In this document: positions 7,938 to 17,007 of the stretch, one piece after another
Position numbering within the stretch: the stretch's first letter is position 1
Layout of the letters: the number at the start of each line of letters is the position of its first letter
NCBI GenBank assembly: GCA_017446745.1
Contig: JAFSQF010000075.1
Coordinates: 1 to 57,484, forward strand
Source of the DNA: Bacteroidales bacterium
GTDB taxonomy: Bacteria; Bacteroidota; Bacteroidia; Bacteroidales; P3
Length of the DNA stretch: 57,484 bases
Direction: 5' to 3'
Program-made: the position numbers and the translations under genes
The notes under the pieces: model-generated
What the model saw: the letters and a program-made list of their open reading frames with translations, nothing else
Told to the model about the DNA's origin: nothing
Databases searched by the model: none

Positions 7938-8807
7938 TTGCAAGACAATAAACAAAACCAAGAACAAGAGCAGTGGACTGCCATCCTCGAGCCGCGCAAG
8001 AAATTCATGCAGTTAAACCTCAAGGAGATGTGGGACTACCGCGACCTCTACTCCATCTATGTGCGACGCAACATCGTCACGGTCTATAAACAGACCGTCC
8101 TCGGGCTGGCATGGTTTTTCATCAGCCCCATCTTCACCACCGTCATGTATATGTTCGTCTTCGGCGGGCTGGCAGGCATCTCCACTGGCGGCGTACCTCA
8201 GGCTGTCTTCTATCTCAGCGGCATCCTTATGTGGAACTATTTCACTGCCTGCTTCAATCAGAACTCCAACGTGTTGGCTGCCAATGCCGGCATCTTCGGC
8301 AAAGTCTATTTCCCGCGCCTCATCATCCCGCTGGCGGGCATGACCTCCTCGCTTGTCACCTTCGCAATCCAGCTGCTCCTCCTTATCGTGATATATGTCT
8401 ATTACCTCATCACCGGCGCTCCGCTTTGCCCTCAGTGGCAGCTACTGCTCCTGCCTCTCTATCTGGTGCTTATTGCTCTCACTGCCATGTCGTGGGGCAT
8501 GATAGTGAGCTCAATGACAGTTAAATACCGCGACCTTAACATGCTTGTCGGCTTCGGAATCAGCCTGCTGATGTATGCCACGCCTATCATCTATCCCATG
8601 AGTATCGCCGCCGACAAAAGTTATGGCTGGCTACTGAGACTAAACCCTCTGAGCGGCGTCTTCGAATCGTGGCGCTTCTCTGTCACGGGCATCGGTGCCA
8701 TGGACTGGACAGGTCTGCTCTATTGCTTCGGATGCCTTGTCGTCACGATGTTCATCGGTCTGCTGATGTTCTCCAAAGCTGAGCGGAATTTTATCGATAC
8801 TGTTTGA
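7938..8807 (+). CDS. ABC-2 type polysaccharide export permease (Wzm/TagG-like)
   Basis: A 289-residue inner-membrane protein with six membrane helices. The N-terminal WTAILEPRKKFMQLNLKEMW and YRDLYSIYVRRNIVTVYKQT regions are diagnostic of Wzm-type permeases, as are the NPLSG...SWR segment and the end. It would export a lipid-linked O-polysaccharide together with a Wzt ATPase, but no ATPase gene is adjacent or anywhere in the window. The start is taken as TTG 7938, since no in-frame ATG precedes the conserved N-terminal Trp. Confidence 0.8.
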   Translation: MQDNKQNQEQEQWTAILEPRKKFMQLNLKEMWDYRDLYSIYVRRNIVTVYKQTVLGLAWFFISPIFTTVMYMFVFGGLAGISTGGVPQAVFYLSGILMWNYFTACFNQNSNVLAANAGIFGKVYFPRLIIPLAGMTSSLVTFAIQLLLLIVIYVYYLITGAPLCPQWQLLLLPLYLVLIALTAMSWGMIVSSMTVKYRDLNMLVGFGISLLMYATPIIYPMSIAADKSYGWLLRLNPLSGVFESWRFSVTGIGAMDWTGLLYCFGCLVVTMFIGLLMFSKAERNFIDTV

Positions 8808-8925
8808 TTTCATATCTAATCATTCATTAGATAAGTAAATCTAAGCAATATAAGTTTAATTCTTTATTAACGCTTACTTAAAGTAATAATTGAATATTTG
8901 AACAATTAAACACATCCTCTCTTAG

Positions 8926-10035
8926 ATGTCTAAGCAACGATCAAATAATAAAATTGAGAAAATGGCCTGGGGCGGAAAGATTGAAACGTCCGTCAAGACA
9001 GGTGCTAAGCATGAACGACTTGTAGCCGTGGATATGATGGTGGGCTTGGCCATGATCTGTGTCGTTCTGGGGCATTTCACTGTCGGCTTCGAACCCGATT
9101 GGTATTCTCTCGGGCTGCACAATTGGATCTACACCTTCCACATGCAACTTTTCATTTTTCTCTCGGCATTTCTTATCCGCTATTCCTATAGGCGGGTTAA
9201 ATCACCTCTTGAATACACTGCATATATATGGCGGAAATTCAAGAAATTCTTTGTGTGGTTTATCGTCATTGGTTTCGTCGTGGCTCTGCTTGCCGTGCCG
9301 CTGAAAGGTGCCGAGCTAAGCTGGTTATATCTTGGCACCACCCTTCGCAACCTCCTCCTGCTTCCGCGCTACAGCGAGGCTTCTTTCCTTTGGTACGTCT
9401 ACATCCTTTTCGGCTACTATTTGATGTCGCCCCTTTTCTTCCGCCTGCCCCAGTGGATGCGTGTAGTGTGCTGCATTGCCGCCATGTTTCTCCCGATGCT
9501 CCAGGCCGGCCACCTTTTCGCGGCCTACGATTTCTGTCAGTACACTTTTTTCTATTGTCTTGGTGTGCTTTGCGCCGAATGGATTGCCGAAATCCGCGGT
9601 GCCAAGGCCTGGCTTTGGGCTATGGCTTCCACTCCGTTCCTTGCTTTCAGCATCTGGCTTTTCACCGACGGGATAAGCATTGGCTTCCAGTTCCCTCAGC
9701 TGGGCTGGTGGCTGCTGGTCACCGGAGTGGCTGCACTGCCTTTTTTCTACCTCGTCGCTATGGCCTTGCAAAAAATCACACCCATCAACATCCTTCTCAC
9801 CCTCATCTCGAAAGACTGTTATTGGATTTATCTGCTTCAGATGTTTGTCATTTGGGGTTGCGTGGCTTTAACGAAGAAAATGCAATTGGTTGATGCTGTG
9901 CCATTCTGGCTTTTCCTGACGCTGACCACTCTGCTTGCTTTGGCCATCCCCGTGGCTCTTGCCGAAGGCTACAAGAAAATAAAAAAGCAGGGCATTCTCG
10001 CCGAACGCCCCGCCAAAAATACATCTTTGAAATAA
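8926..10035 (+). CDS. Acyltransferase-3 family membrane protein
   Basis: A 369-residue protein with about ten membrane helices. After a polar N-terminus of about 25 residues comes RLVAVDMMVGLAMICVVLGH, where the H ends the first helix as in acyltransferase-3 enzymes, then a helical HMQLFIFLSAFL segment. Fucose-4-O-acetylase-like and OafA-like members acetylate surface sugars. It is intact, unlike the two acyltransferase remnants upstream, and ends the polysaccharide cluster. Confidence 0.75.
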   Translation: MSKQRSNNKIEKMAWGGKIETSVKTGAKHERLVAVDMMVGLAMICVVLGHFTVGFEPDWYSLGLHNWIYTFHMQLFIFLSAFLIRYSYRRVKSPLEYTAYIWRKFKKFFVWFIVIGFVVALLAVPLKGAELSWLYLGTTLRNLLLLPRYSEASFLWYVYILFGYYLMSPLFFRLPQWMRVVCCIAAMFLPMLQAGHLFAAYDFCQYTFFYCLGVLCAEWIAEIRGAKAWLWAMASTPFLAFSIWLFTDGISIGFQFPQLGWWLLVTGVAALPFFYLVAMALQKITPINILLTLISKDCYWIYLLQMFVIWGCVALTKKMQLVDAVPFWLFLTLTTLLALAIPVALAEGYKKIKKQGILAERPAKNTSLK

Positions 10036-10118
10036 GTAAGCACGCTTTTGTTTACGCCGTTCACGAAAAAAAGTTTCATGATAACATAATTTTTTCTTGA
10101 AAAAAATGTTTCTATGGC

Positions 10119-11099
10119 ATGAAAATAATATCATTCCTTTGCACCATACTGGTTTTTGCGCTCCTCTCTGCCGCCTGCAACCGCGGTTCTCACAACAACA
10201 TTCCACGTGAAGAAGCACTTCAGATCATCGATTCTAAAATTAAGAAAGACAGCGATAATGCTTCTCTTTATTATCAACGCGGCAAACTCCTCGTCGAGCT
10301 TGGAATAGAGAAAAATCTGTCGCAATACTACAAGGATGCCCTCAGCGATTTCCGCAAGGCTGTTGAACTCGACGATTCGCGTGTAGAGTATCACACCGCT
10401 TTGGCCGACGCTCAGTTCCGCCTCGGCAATGTGGGCGAGAGCTATTCCGCTCTCCAAAAAGCCCTGAAAATCGACGAAGACAATTTCGAGGCCAACTTGA
10501 AGATGGGCGAGATTGCCTTCTACAGCAAGGACTATCAGCGCGCCCTCGAAAGTCTCGGCAAAGTGACTGCTCATGACAAGACCAACCAAACTGCCCTTTT
10601 CATGAAAGGGTTCATCTACAAGGAAATGGGCGACACCACCAATGCCGTCCTCTTGTTCCGCCAACTCATCGACCTCTATCCCGACTACGAAGCCCCCTAC
10701 GAAGAACTTGGAATGCTCTATGCCCAGCGCGGCAACAAACTGGGCCTCGAATACCTAACCACAGCTCTTAACCTGCAGCCCAACAACGTCAACGTCCTCT
10801 ATGGCCTTGCCATGCTATATCAAGGCATGGAAGAGGCCGATATGGCCACTGACTATTACGTCAAAATCCTTGAAATCGACCCTCAGAATAAATATGCTTG
10901 GTTCAACCGCGGTTGGATTGAAATGGTCCTTTATGAGGACTATACCAACGCCGCCGACTTTTTCGCCCGCGCTATCGAATGCGACCAGGGCTATGCCGAA
11001 GCTCACCACAACCTCGGTCTTGCCCTCCAGCTGCAGGGCAACGAGCAGGAAGCCCAGAAATCTTTCAACCGCGCCCGCGCCTTAGGCTATGAAGACTGA
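10119..11099 (+). CDS. TPR-repeat lipoprotein
   Basis: A 326-residue protein with a lipoprotein signal peptide (MKIISFLCTILVFALLSAAC, lipobox LSAAC, Cys20) and at least seven tetratricopeptide repeats filling residues 35-320 (typical units include ALYYQRGKLLVELG and AEAHHNLGLALQLQG). It should be a periplasmic or inner-leaflet outer-membrane scaffold for protein contacts; the partner is unknown. It stands alone between the acyltransferase gene and an 8-bp repeat tract. Confidence 0.85.
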   Translation: MKIISFLCTILVFALLSAACNRGSHNNIPREEALQIIDSKIKKDSDNASLYYQRGKLLVELGIEKNLSQYYKDALSDFRKAVELDDSRVEYHTALADAQFRLGNVGESYSALQKALKIDEDNFEANLKMGEIAFYSKDYQRALESLGKVTAHDKTNQTALFMKGFIYKEMGDTTNAVLLFRQLIDLYPDYEAPYEELGMLYAQRGNKLGLEYLTTALNLQPNNVNVLYGLAMLYQGMEEADMATDYYVKILEIDPQNKYAWFNRGWIEMVLYEDYTNAADFFARAIECDQGYAEAHHNLGLALQLQGNEQEAQKSFNRARALGYED

Positions 11100-11107
11100 A
11101 AGAATCG

Positions 11108-11216
11108 TAACATCGAATTATCGAAATATCGAAACATCGAAATATCGAAATATCGAAATATCGAAATATCGAAATATCGAAAGAAATATCGAAAGAAATA
11201 TCGAAACATCGAAATT
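11108..11216. repeat. Degenerate 8-bp tandem repeat (ATCGAAAY)
   Basis: The gap between the TPR gene and the M20 peptidase gene is filled with about a dozen copies of ATCGAAAT/ATCGAAAC in direct tandem array, two with an AGAA insertion. The same unit in the same plus-strand orientation forms a second array at 17997-18110. The reading frames through it have no coding character. Confidence 0.85.
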
Positions 11217-11246
11217 AAACAACGCAAACCCATTAATCCCATTATA

Positions 11247-12620
11247 ATGAAAGACATCAAACAATACATCGAGGCCAACAAGGATCGTTTCCTCGAAGAA
11301 CTTTTCTCTCTTATTCGCATCCCCTCCATCTCAGCCGAGACAGAGCATAAAGACGACATGGTGCGCTGTGCCAACCGCTGGCGCGAGCTGCTGCTTGAAG
11401 CCGGCTGCGACCACGCCGAGGTCATGCCCTCGGCCGGCAACCCTGTTGTCTACGGCGAGAAGAACGTCGACCCTGCTAAACCCACAGTGCTGGTCTACGG
11501 CCACTACGATGTCATGCCCGTGGCCCCCCTCGAACTGTGGCACACCAAGCCTTTCGAACCCGTCGTCAAGGACGGGAAAATATGGGCGCGCGGCGCCGAC
11601 GACGACAAGGGCCAGAGCTTTATGCAGGCCAAAGCTTTTGAATTCATGGTACGCACAGGGCAGCTCCCCTGCAACGTCAAGTTCATGCTCGAGGGCGAAG
11701 AGGAAATCGGCAGCGGCAGCCTCTACGGCTTCTGCGAAGAACACAAAGAGATGCTCAAGGCCGATGTTATCCTCGTCAGCGACACCAGCATGATCGCTCA
11801 GGACGTGCCCTCCATCACCAGCGGCCTCCGCGGCCTATGCTATTGGGAGGTGGAGGTCACCGGCGCCAACCACGACCTCCACTCCGGCATCTATGGCGGC
11901 GCCGTGGCCAACCCCATCAATATCCTCTGCAAAATGATTGCCGACCTCCACGACCAAGACAACCACATCACCATACCCGGCTTCTACGACGACGTGCTGG
12001 TTATCAGCGACGAAGAACGCGCCCTCATGGCACAGGCTCCTTTCAACCTCGAGGATTACAAACGCGAGCTCGACATCAAGGAGGTCCATGGCGAGAAAGG
12101 CTTCACCACCAAGGAACGCACCGGCATTCGCCCCTGCCTCGACGTCTGCGGCATCTGGGGCGGCCACACCGGCGAGGGCTCCAAGACCGTCCTCCCCTCC
12201 AAGGCCTACGCCAAAATCTCCACGCGCCTCGTGGCCAATCAGGACTATGAAAAAATCAGCCAGATGTTCAAGGAATACTTCGAGGCCGCCGCTCCCGACT
12301 GCGTCACCGTCAAAGTCACCCCATGCCATGGCGGCGCCGCCTACGTCAGCCCCTTGGAGATGAATGCCTACAAGGCTGCCGAGAAGGCTCTGCAGACCAC
12401 CTTCGGCAAACGCCCCATCCCCACACGCAGCGGCGGAAGCATACCCATCGTGGCCGGCTTCGAACGCATCCTCGGCATCAAGAGCATCCTCATGGGCTTC
12501 GGCCTCGGCAGCGACGACATCCACGCCCCCAACGAGAACTACCCGCTCTTCAACTTCTTCAAGGGCATCGAAACCATCCCCTATTTCTACGAGTATTTCA
12601 CCGAACTGAGTGAGCAATGA
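11247..12620 (+). CDS. M20-family dipeptidase/metallopeptidase
   Basis: A 457-residue zinc peptidase of the M20A/ArgE-DapE group. Metal-site motifs in order are YGHYDVMP, GADDDKGQ, EGEEEIGSG and the Asp of VSDTSM, with a dimerisation domain in the middle and GFGLGSDDIHAPNE near the C-terminus supplying the last ligand. Length and motif order fit Bacteroidales dipeptidases of the CNDP/PepV-like type. Cytosolic, no signal peptide. It is preceded by a repeat tract and likely has its own promoter. Confidence 0.9.
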   Translation: MKDIKQYIEANKDRFLEELFSLIRIPSISAETEHKDDMVRCANRWRELLLEAGCDHAEVMPSAGNPVVYGEKNVDPAKPTVLVYGHYDVMPVAPLELWHTKPFEPVVKDGKIWARGADDDKGQSFMQAKAFEFMVRTGQLPCNVKFMLEGEEEIGSGSLYGFCEEHKEMLKADVILVSDTSMIAQDVPSITSGLRGLCYWEVEVTGANHDLHSGIYGGAVANPINILCKMIADLHDQDNHITIPGFYDDVLVISDEERALMAQAPFNLEDYKRELDIKEVHGEKGFTTKERTGIRPCLDVCGIWGGHTGEGSKTVLPSKAYAKISTRLVANQDYEKISQMFKEYFEAAAPDCVTVKVTPCHGGAAYVSPLEMNAYKAAEKALQTTFGKRPIPTRSGGSIPIVAGFERILGIKSILMGFGLGSDDIHAPNENYPLFNFFKGIETIPYFYEYFTELSEQ

Positions 12621-12677
12621 TGTGTGTCTCCATTTCGACAACACAATATCGCCATATTGCTATAACGCCGTCAGACT

Positions 12678-14666
12678 GTGCGTAATCCACTCGTTCCTAT
12701 AGCTATTTTGTTTGCCCTCGTCATTCTGGTTGGCGAGGGCTTTTTTGGTTTTTTCTCGCGCTGGCTCGACCCGTCGCGTTCTCCGCAGCACTATTCCCAC
12801 CGCCTCGAAGCTCCCCTTCTTCTGACGCAGGAGAACGGCGACCTCGTTATGCAGCCCCGACAGCAGTGGATGCGCATGCGCCTCGTCACCATGCCCGAAA
12901 GGCGCACCAACACCGTATGCTGCGAGGCCGAAGTGCTCGAAATCGCCGACTCGGCTCTCCGATGCTATCCCGCCAAAGGCCGCTTGCTGCTCTATCTGAA
13001 GCCTTCTGCCTTGCAATCCATGCCCAATAAAGGCGATATAATCCTTGCGCTGGCCTCTCCTCAACGGCCCGACTCCGCCATCAACCCACATCAGTTTGAT
13101 TACAGGCTATACCTGCGCCGCAAAGGAATACTACACACTGCCTACCTGCCTGCCAACAGTTGGCGAACAATTGGCCATAGCAACAGCCCTACCGATATAC
13201 TGCACTCTGTACGTCAGCAACTTATAAACGTCATCCAGTCCAGCTCGCTCTCGCCTTCGCAACAGGGCATCGCCGAAGCACTCTTCCTGGGGTGGGACAA
13301 CGACCTCGACCCCAACACCGAGAGCAATTTCCGCATGGCTGGCATCACCCACCTGCTCTGCGTCAGCGGTCTGCATGTAGGCATCGTCACCCTATTGGCC
13401 GGTTGGCTTCTCTTCTTCCTCAGCAACCGTCGGCGCGACCGCTTCATTCGAGGCCTCTTCCAGCTTATTGTCACATGGCTTTTCGTCGTCATCACTGGCA
13501 TGGCCCCGTCCACGATGCGCGCCGGACTTATGTTCAGCCTTATGGTTGTCGGTCGGATGTTCTTTTCGCGTCCCCCAACGGTCAATGCCATCGCTGCGTC
13601 AGCGGTCATCTTGCTCTCCGCCAATCCTTTGCTGCTGTTCAACGTGGGCTTCCAACTCAGCTATAGCGCCGTCCTCGCCATCGTGCTCTTTGTGCGCCCT
13701 CTTGAAGAGAAAATACCGTTGCCCTCATTCGAAGGCAAATTGTTCAAACCGCTTAGATGGTTGCTACAAAAAGCTCGCTCCATGTTCTGCGTCAGCCTTG
13801 TGGCACAATGCGCCACAGCTCCATTCATCCTCTTCTATTTCCATCAGTTCCCCCTCTATTTCCTCGTTGCCAACATGATTGTGGTGCCTTTTGCCGCTTT
13901 CTTGCTCGGCACAGTCATGTTCATGGTAGCCCTCTCGTGGTGGCCTTGGGCTTTCAAGGGAGTGGCATACCTGCTTTCGGCTTTGCTTTCCGCCACCGAA
14001 TGGGTCACCGCCACGGTGGCTTCCTGGCCTCATGCTCTAATCACGGGCATCTGGTTCGACCAATGGATGCTCGCTCTCGCCATTGTCGTGGTATGCCTGC
14101 TCGGACTGTTGCTCCTCAGGGGCTGGCGCCCCGCGCTGCCTGCGGCACTGACCGTAGCCATCGTGCTCCTGGCCTATTCCCGTTACGATTATTCAAAGAA
14201 AAGCTCACAGCTTTGCTTCGATGTCTACGACCTTGGGCGAAGTAGCACAGCCATCGAATTCTTCGCCGGACACGAAAGCTATCTGCTCTGCGACAGTGTA
14301 ACGGCATCCAATATTCATAGCATTGATTTTCAAACCAACAACAATCGACTATGGCATCGTGTTGATAGCACCACCATCCTGAGTTTAGACACCACATTCG
14401 AGAATCCCTATCTCCTTGTCGACCGTCGGTTCGTTGCTTTTGCAGGAAAAAGCATGCGTATAGTCGACCGAAGCAATTATCGGCTCCGTTCAGGCTTCAA
14501 GCCTCGGGTGGACTATCTGCTGCTTCGCGAAAGTCCTTATATCACCGTCGACGAGCTGCGCCGCCAATACCAGTTCGACAGCCTTATCATAGCTTCGCAG
14601 AACTCGTGGCGTCGTGCCAACGCCTGGAAGCGCGCCATAGAATTAAAAGAGCCTCGCACGCTATAG
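12678..14666 (+). CDS. comEC: ComEC/Rec2-family DNA uptake channel protein
   Basis: A 662-residue inner-membrane protein. It has two N-terminal helices, an OB-fold-like DUF4131 region (about residues 30-170), then the Competence domain with about eight helices, carrying GITHLLCVSGLHVGI and APSTMRAGLMFSLM. The C-terminal soluble part (LCFDVYDLGRSSTAIEFF onwards) is too short and divergent to be the metallo-beta-lactamase-like nuclease domain of Gram-positive ComEC. It would carry single-stranded DNA across the inner membrane in transformation. Start is GTG 12678. It overlaps the convergent DciA-like gene by 6 bp. Confidence 0.85.
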   Translation: MRNPLVPIAILFALVILVGEGFFGFFSRWLDPSRSPQHYSHRLEAPLLLTQENGDLVMQPRQQWMRMRLVTMPERRTNTVCCEAEVLEIADSALRCYPAKGRLLLYLKPSALQSMPNKGDIILALASPQRPDSAINPHQFDYRLYLRRKGILHTAYLPANSWRTIGHSNSPTDILHSVRQQLINVIQSSSLSPSQQGIAEALFLGWDNDLDPNTESNFRMAGITHLLCVSGLHVGIVTLLAGWLLFFLSNRRRDRFIRGLFQLIVTWLFVVITGMAPSTMRAGLMFSLMVVGRMFFSRPPTVNAIAASAVILLSANPLLLFNVGFQLSYSAVLAIVLFVRPLEEKIPLPSFEGKLFKPLRWLLQKARSMFCVSLVAQCATAPFILFYFHQFPLYFLVANMIVVPFAAFLLGTVMFMVALSWWPWAFKGVAYLLSALLSATEWVTATVASWPHALITGIWFDQWMLALAIVVVCLLGLLLLRGWRPALPAALTVAIVLLAYSRYDYSKKSSQLCFDVYDLGRSSTAIEFFAGHESYLLCDSVTASNIHSIDFQTNNNRLWHRVDSTTILSLDTTFENPYLLVDRRFVAFAGKSMRIVDRSNYRLRSGFKPRVDYLLLRESPYITVDELRRQYQFDSLIIASQNSWRRANAWKRAIELKEPRTL

Positions 14667-14951
14667 CAGCAGGAGTTTCCAAACGATGTTCTTGCCGAGG
14701 CGTTTATTGATGGCCGCGATGAGGTCGCCGACCTTATAGCTGACCTCATTTTTTAGTGCCGGCGAGGCAAATGTAACCTTAAGGGTATGGTTTGCCACAT
14801 CGTAATCCACAGCACGTGTCAACTTCACGAGGAATTCGCCCACCGTGTCGCGATAAGCCTGCACAACGCGCTCCTTCGTGATGCTCTCGTCGAAATTGTA
14901 TTCCCTCAACGCTGCGTCTATCAAGTCTTTGATGGTGTACTCGTGTCTCAT
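14661..14951 (-). CDS. DUF721 (DciA-like) protein
   Basis: A 96-residue protein of the DUF721 family, with the core SPALKNEVSYKVGDLIAAIN and a KNIVWKLLLL end. Related DciA proteins load or assist the replicative helicase. In Bacteroidetes this small gene commonly follows recF, as here, with a 4-bp overlap (14948-14951). Its role in replication initiation is an inference from the family. Confidence 0.75.
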   Translation of the reverse strand: MRHEYTIKDLIDAALREYNFDESITKERVVQAYRDTVGEFLVKLTRAVDYDVANHTLKVTFASPALKNEVSYKVGDLIAAINKRLGKNIVWKLLLL

Positions 14952-16096
14952 TTCAATTCGCCGTTTTCCACTTTAAAGATTCTGTGTGGCATATCTGGAG
15001 CCTGATGGAAGATGGCTTCCACACGTCCTGGCTGGGTGTCGGTGATGAACACCTGTCCGAAACGGTCGCTGCCCACCAGAAGCACCAGCTGGCTGACGCG
15101 CAGCATGTCCAACTTGTCGAAAATATCATCGAGAAGCAGTATAGGCTTGCTGCCGAGATGCTGGCGTATATATTCAAACTGAGCCAGTTTCAAGGCCAGA
15201 AGGAATGTTTTCTGCTGCCCTTGCGAGCCGAAGCGTTTCACGGCAAAGTCGCCTATGCCAAGCTCAAGGTCGTCCTTGTGGGGCCCTATGGTTGTGTACT
15301 GCATCTGAGCGTCGCGCCGATGTGCCTCTTTCAGCAGCTCGGCAAAGCCGGGTGCGCCCTCCGACTGCCTACCGGGGTCGGCAGCGAACAGGCTATTGTA
15401 GGCTATCGTTGGACGTTCGCTGACATCGGCACGGGGGTGAATCAGCGCATAGTATTCCTCGAAAAGGGGACGGAACTCGTCAAGAAACTGTCGGCGTGCG
15501 GCAACTATGGGTTCGCCGTAGCGCACCAGCTGCTCGTCCCAAAGAGCTATGGTGTCATCTTCGAAGTAGCGGTTCTCGTAGAATTGTTTCAACAGTCTAT
15601 TCCGTTGTTCCAGAGCTTTCTGATAGCTCAGCAGGGATTGCAGATAGCCTTTGTCAACCTGCGAGATGATTCCGTCGACGAATTTGCGGCGCACCTCGCT
15701 GCCTCCCATTATCAGGCTTTGGTCGCTCGGAGTGACTATCACCAACGGGATTCGTCCTATATGTTCGGCAAAGGTGGCACAGCTTTTCTTGTTGAATTTC
15801 ATCTTCTTCGACTGTCCGCGCTGAAGTGTGCAGCTCACAGCCACCTCTTCTTTTGTCGTCTCCTCTTCAAGCCGGTAGTTGCCGTGAATGGCAAAGAAAT
15901 CGGCTCCCGACCGGATGTTTTGGCTGTCGATGGGGTTGAAATAGCTTTTGCAGAACGACAGGTAGTAGAGGGCATCAAGCAGGTTGGTCTTCCCCACCCC
16001 GTTGTTGCCCACCATACAGTTGACGTTGTTGGAAAAAGTCACATCCAACGTCTCATAGTTCTTGAAATTAGCCAGTTGTAGTCGCTCTATATACAA
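14948..16096 (-). CDS. recF: DNA replication and repair protein RecF
   Basis: A 382-residue SMC-like ATPase. The N-terminus MYIERLQLANFKNYETLDVT is typical. Walker A is GNNGVGKTN (about residues 31-39), the signature is the RRKFVDGIISQV segment, FGSQGQQKTFLLALKLAQ follows, and Walker B is LLLDDIFDKLD. RecF loads RecA with RecO/RecR at gapped DNA. The downstream DUF721 gene overlaps by 4 bp. Confidence 0.95.
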   Translation of the reverse strand: MYIERLQLANFKNYETLDVTFSNNVNCMVGNNGVGKTNLLDALYYLSFCKSYFNPIDSQNIRSGADFFAIHGNYRLEEETTKEEVAVSCTLQRGQSKKMKFNKKSCATFAEHIGRIPLVIVTPSDQSLIMGGSEVRRKFVDGIISQVDKGYLQSLLSYQKALEQRNRLLKQFYENRYFEDDTIALWDEQLVRYGEPIVAARRQFLDEFRPLFEEYYALIHPRADVSERPTIAYNSLFAADPGRQSEGAPGFAELLKEAHRRDAQMQYTTIGPHKDDLELGIGDFAVKRFGSQGQQKTFLLALKLAQFEYIRQHLGSKPILLLDDIFDKLDMLRVSQLVLLVGSDRFGQVFITDTQPGRVEAIFHQAPDMPHRIFKVENGELK

Positions 16097-16110
16097 TTTC
16101 TTAGTTTTTT

Positions 16111-17007
16111 TTATTTCGTCAAGTTCTTGTCTCCGTTTTCAATTTCCATCTTTATCTGTTCCATCAGCCAGCGGGGTGTCGAGGTGGCTCCGGTGATGCC
16201 TATCTGGTTGGCGCCGCCAAGCCAATGCCGGTCCAGTTCCTCCATCGAGCTTATCATGTGGCTGTTGGGCTGCACACGGCAGCAGCATTCAAACAGGTAA
16301 TGTCCATTCGATGAATTTTCGCCAGATACAAAAATCAGCAGGTCGACATCCTTGGCGAAGCGTTCCAGTTGCGCCACGCGGTTTGCCACGCGGCTACAGA
16401 TGGTGTTGTAGGCCGTAAAGAACTCGGTGGAAGGCTCCTTCCCGGTGGCGTCGAAGATGGCCTTTTTGATGTTGTCAATCAATCGCGAATACTCCTCACG
16501 GCTTTTGGTGGTCTGCGAATAGAGACGTATGGGGCGGTGGAAATCTATGCCTCTGATGTCGTTGGCCGACGACACAATGATTGCCGTGTTATCGGTCTGT
16601 CCGTCAAGTCCCACCACTTCGGCATGTCCCTCTTTTCCGAATATCACCACCTGTCCTCCCACAGTCCGCATGGTCTCATAGCCCTCGCGGATTTTTTTTT
16701 GCAGTGCCAGCACTATGGGGCATGTGGCATCCACCAGGGTTATGCCTTTCTCGCGTGCCAAGTCGTATGTGGAGGGAGGTTCGCCGTGGGCGCGAATCAG
16801 CACCGTGGCACCCCGCAGCGCGGCCATCTCGTTGTGGTCAATCACGTGAAGTCCAAGCAGTGCAAGGCGTTGCACCTCCTCATTGTTGTGCACTATGTCG
16901 CCCAGGCAGTAAAGTCCACGGCTTTGCTGCAGCTGCTGCTCGGCGGCAGCGATGGCTTTCACCACGCCAAAGCAGAATCCGGCATTATCATCTATTACGA
17001 CAGACAT
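16111..17007 (-). CDS. ispH: 4-hydroxy-3-methylbut-2-enyl diphosphate reductase
   Basis: A 298-residue [4Fe-4S] enzyme making IPP and DMAPP in the last step of the MEP isoprenoid pathway. The three cluster cysteines are visible: Cys12 (GFCFGVV), Cys96 (DATCPIV) and Cys204 (YNTICSRV). The RAHGEPPS and SSNGHYLFECC segments supply substrate-binding residues, and the TGATSTPRWLMEQI end is standard. Its start overlaps the end of the M23 peptidase gene by 13 bp, so the two are probably one transcript. Confidence 0.95.
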   Translation of the reverse strand: MSVVIDDNAGFCFGVVKAIAAAEQQLQQSRGLYCLGDIVHNNEEVQRLALLGLHVIDHNEMAALRGATVLIRAHGEPPSTYDLAREKGITLVDATCPIVLALQKKIREGYETMRTVGGQVVIFGKEGHAEVVGLDGQTDNTAIIVSSANDIRGIDFHRPIRLYSQTTKSREEYSRLIDNIKKAIFDATGKEPSTEFFTAYNTICSRVANRVAQLERFAKDVDLLIFVSGENSSNGHYLFECCCRVQPNSHMISSMEELDRHWLGGANQIGITGATSTPRWLMEQIKMEIENGDKNLTK

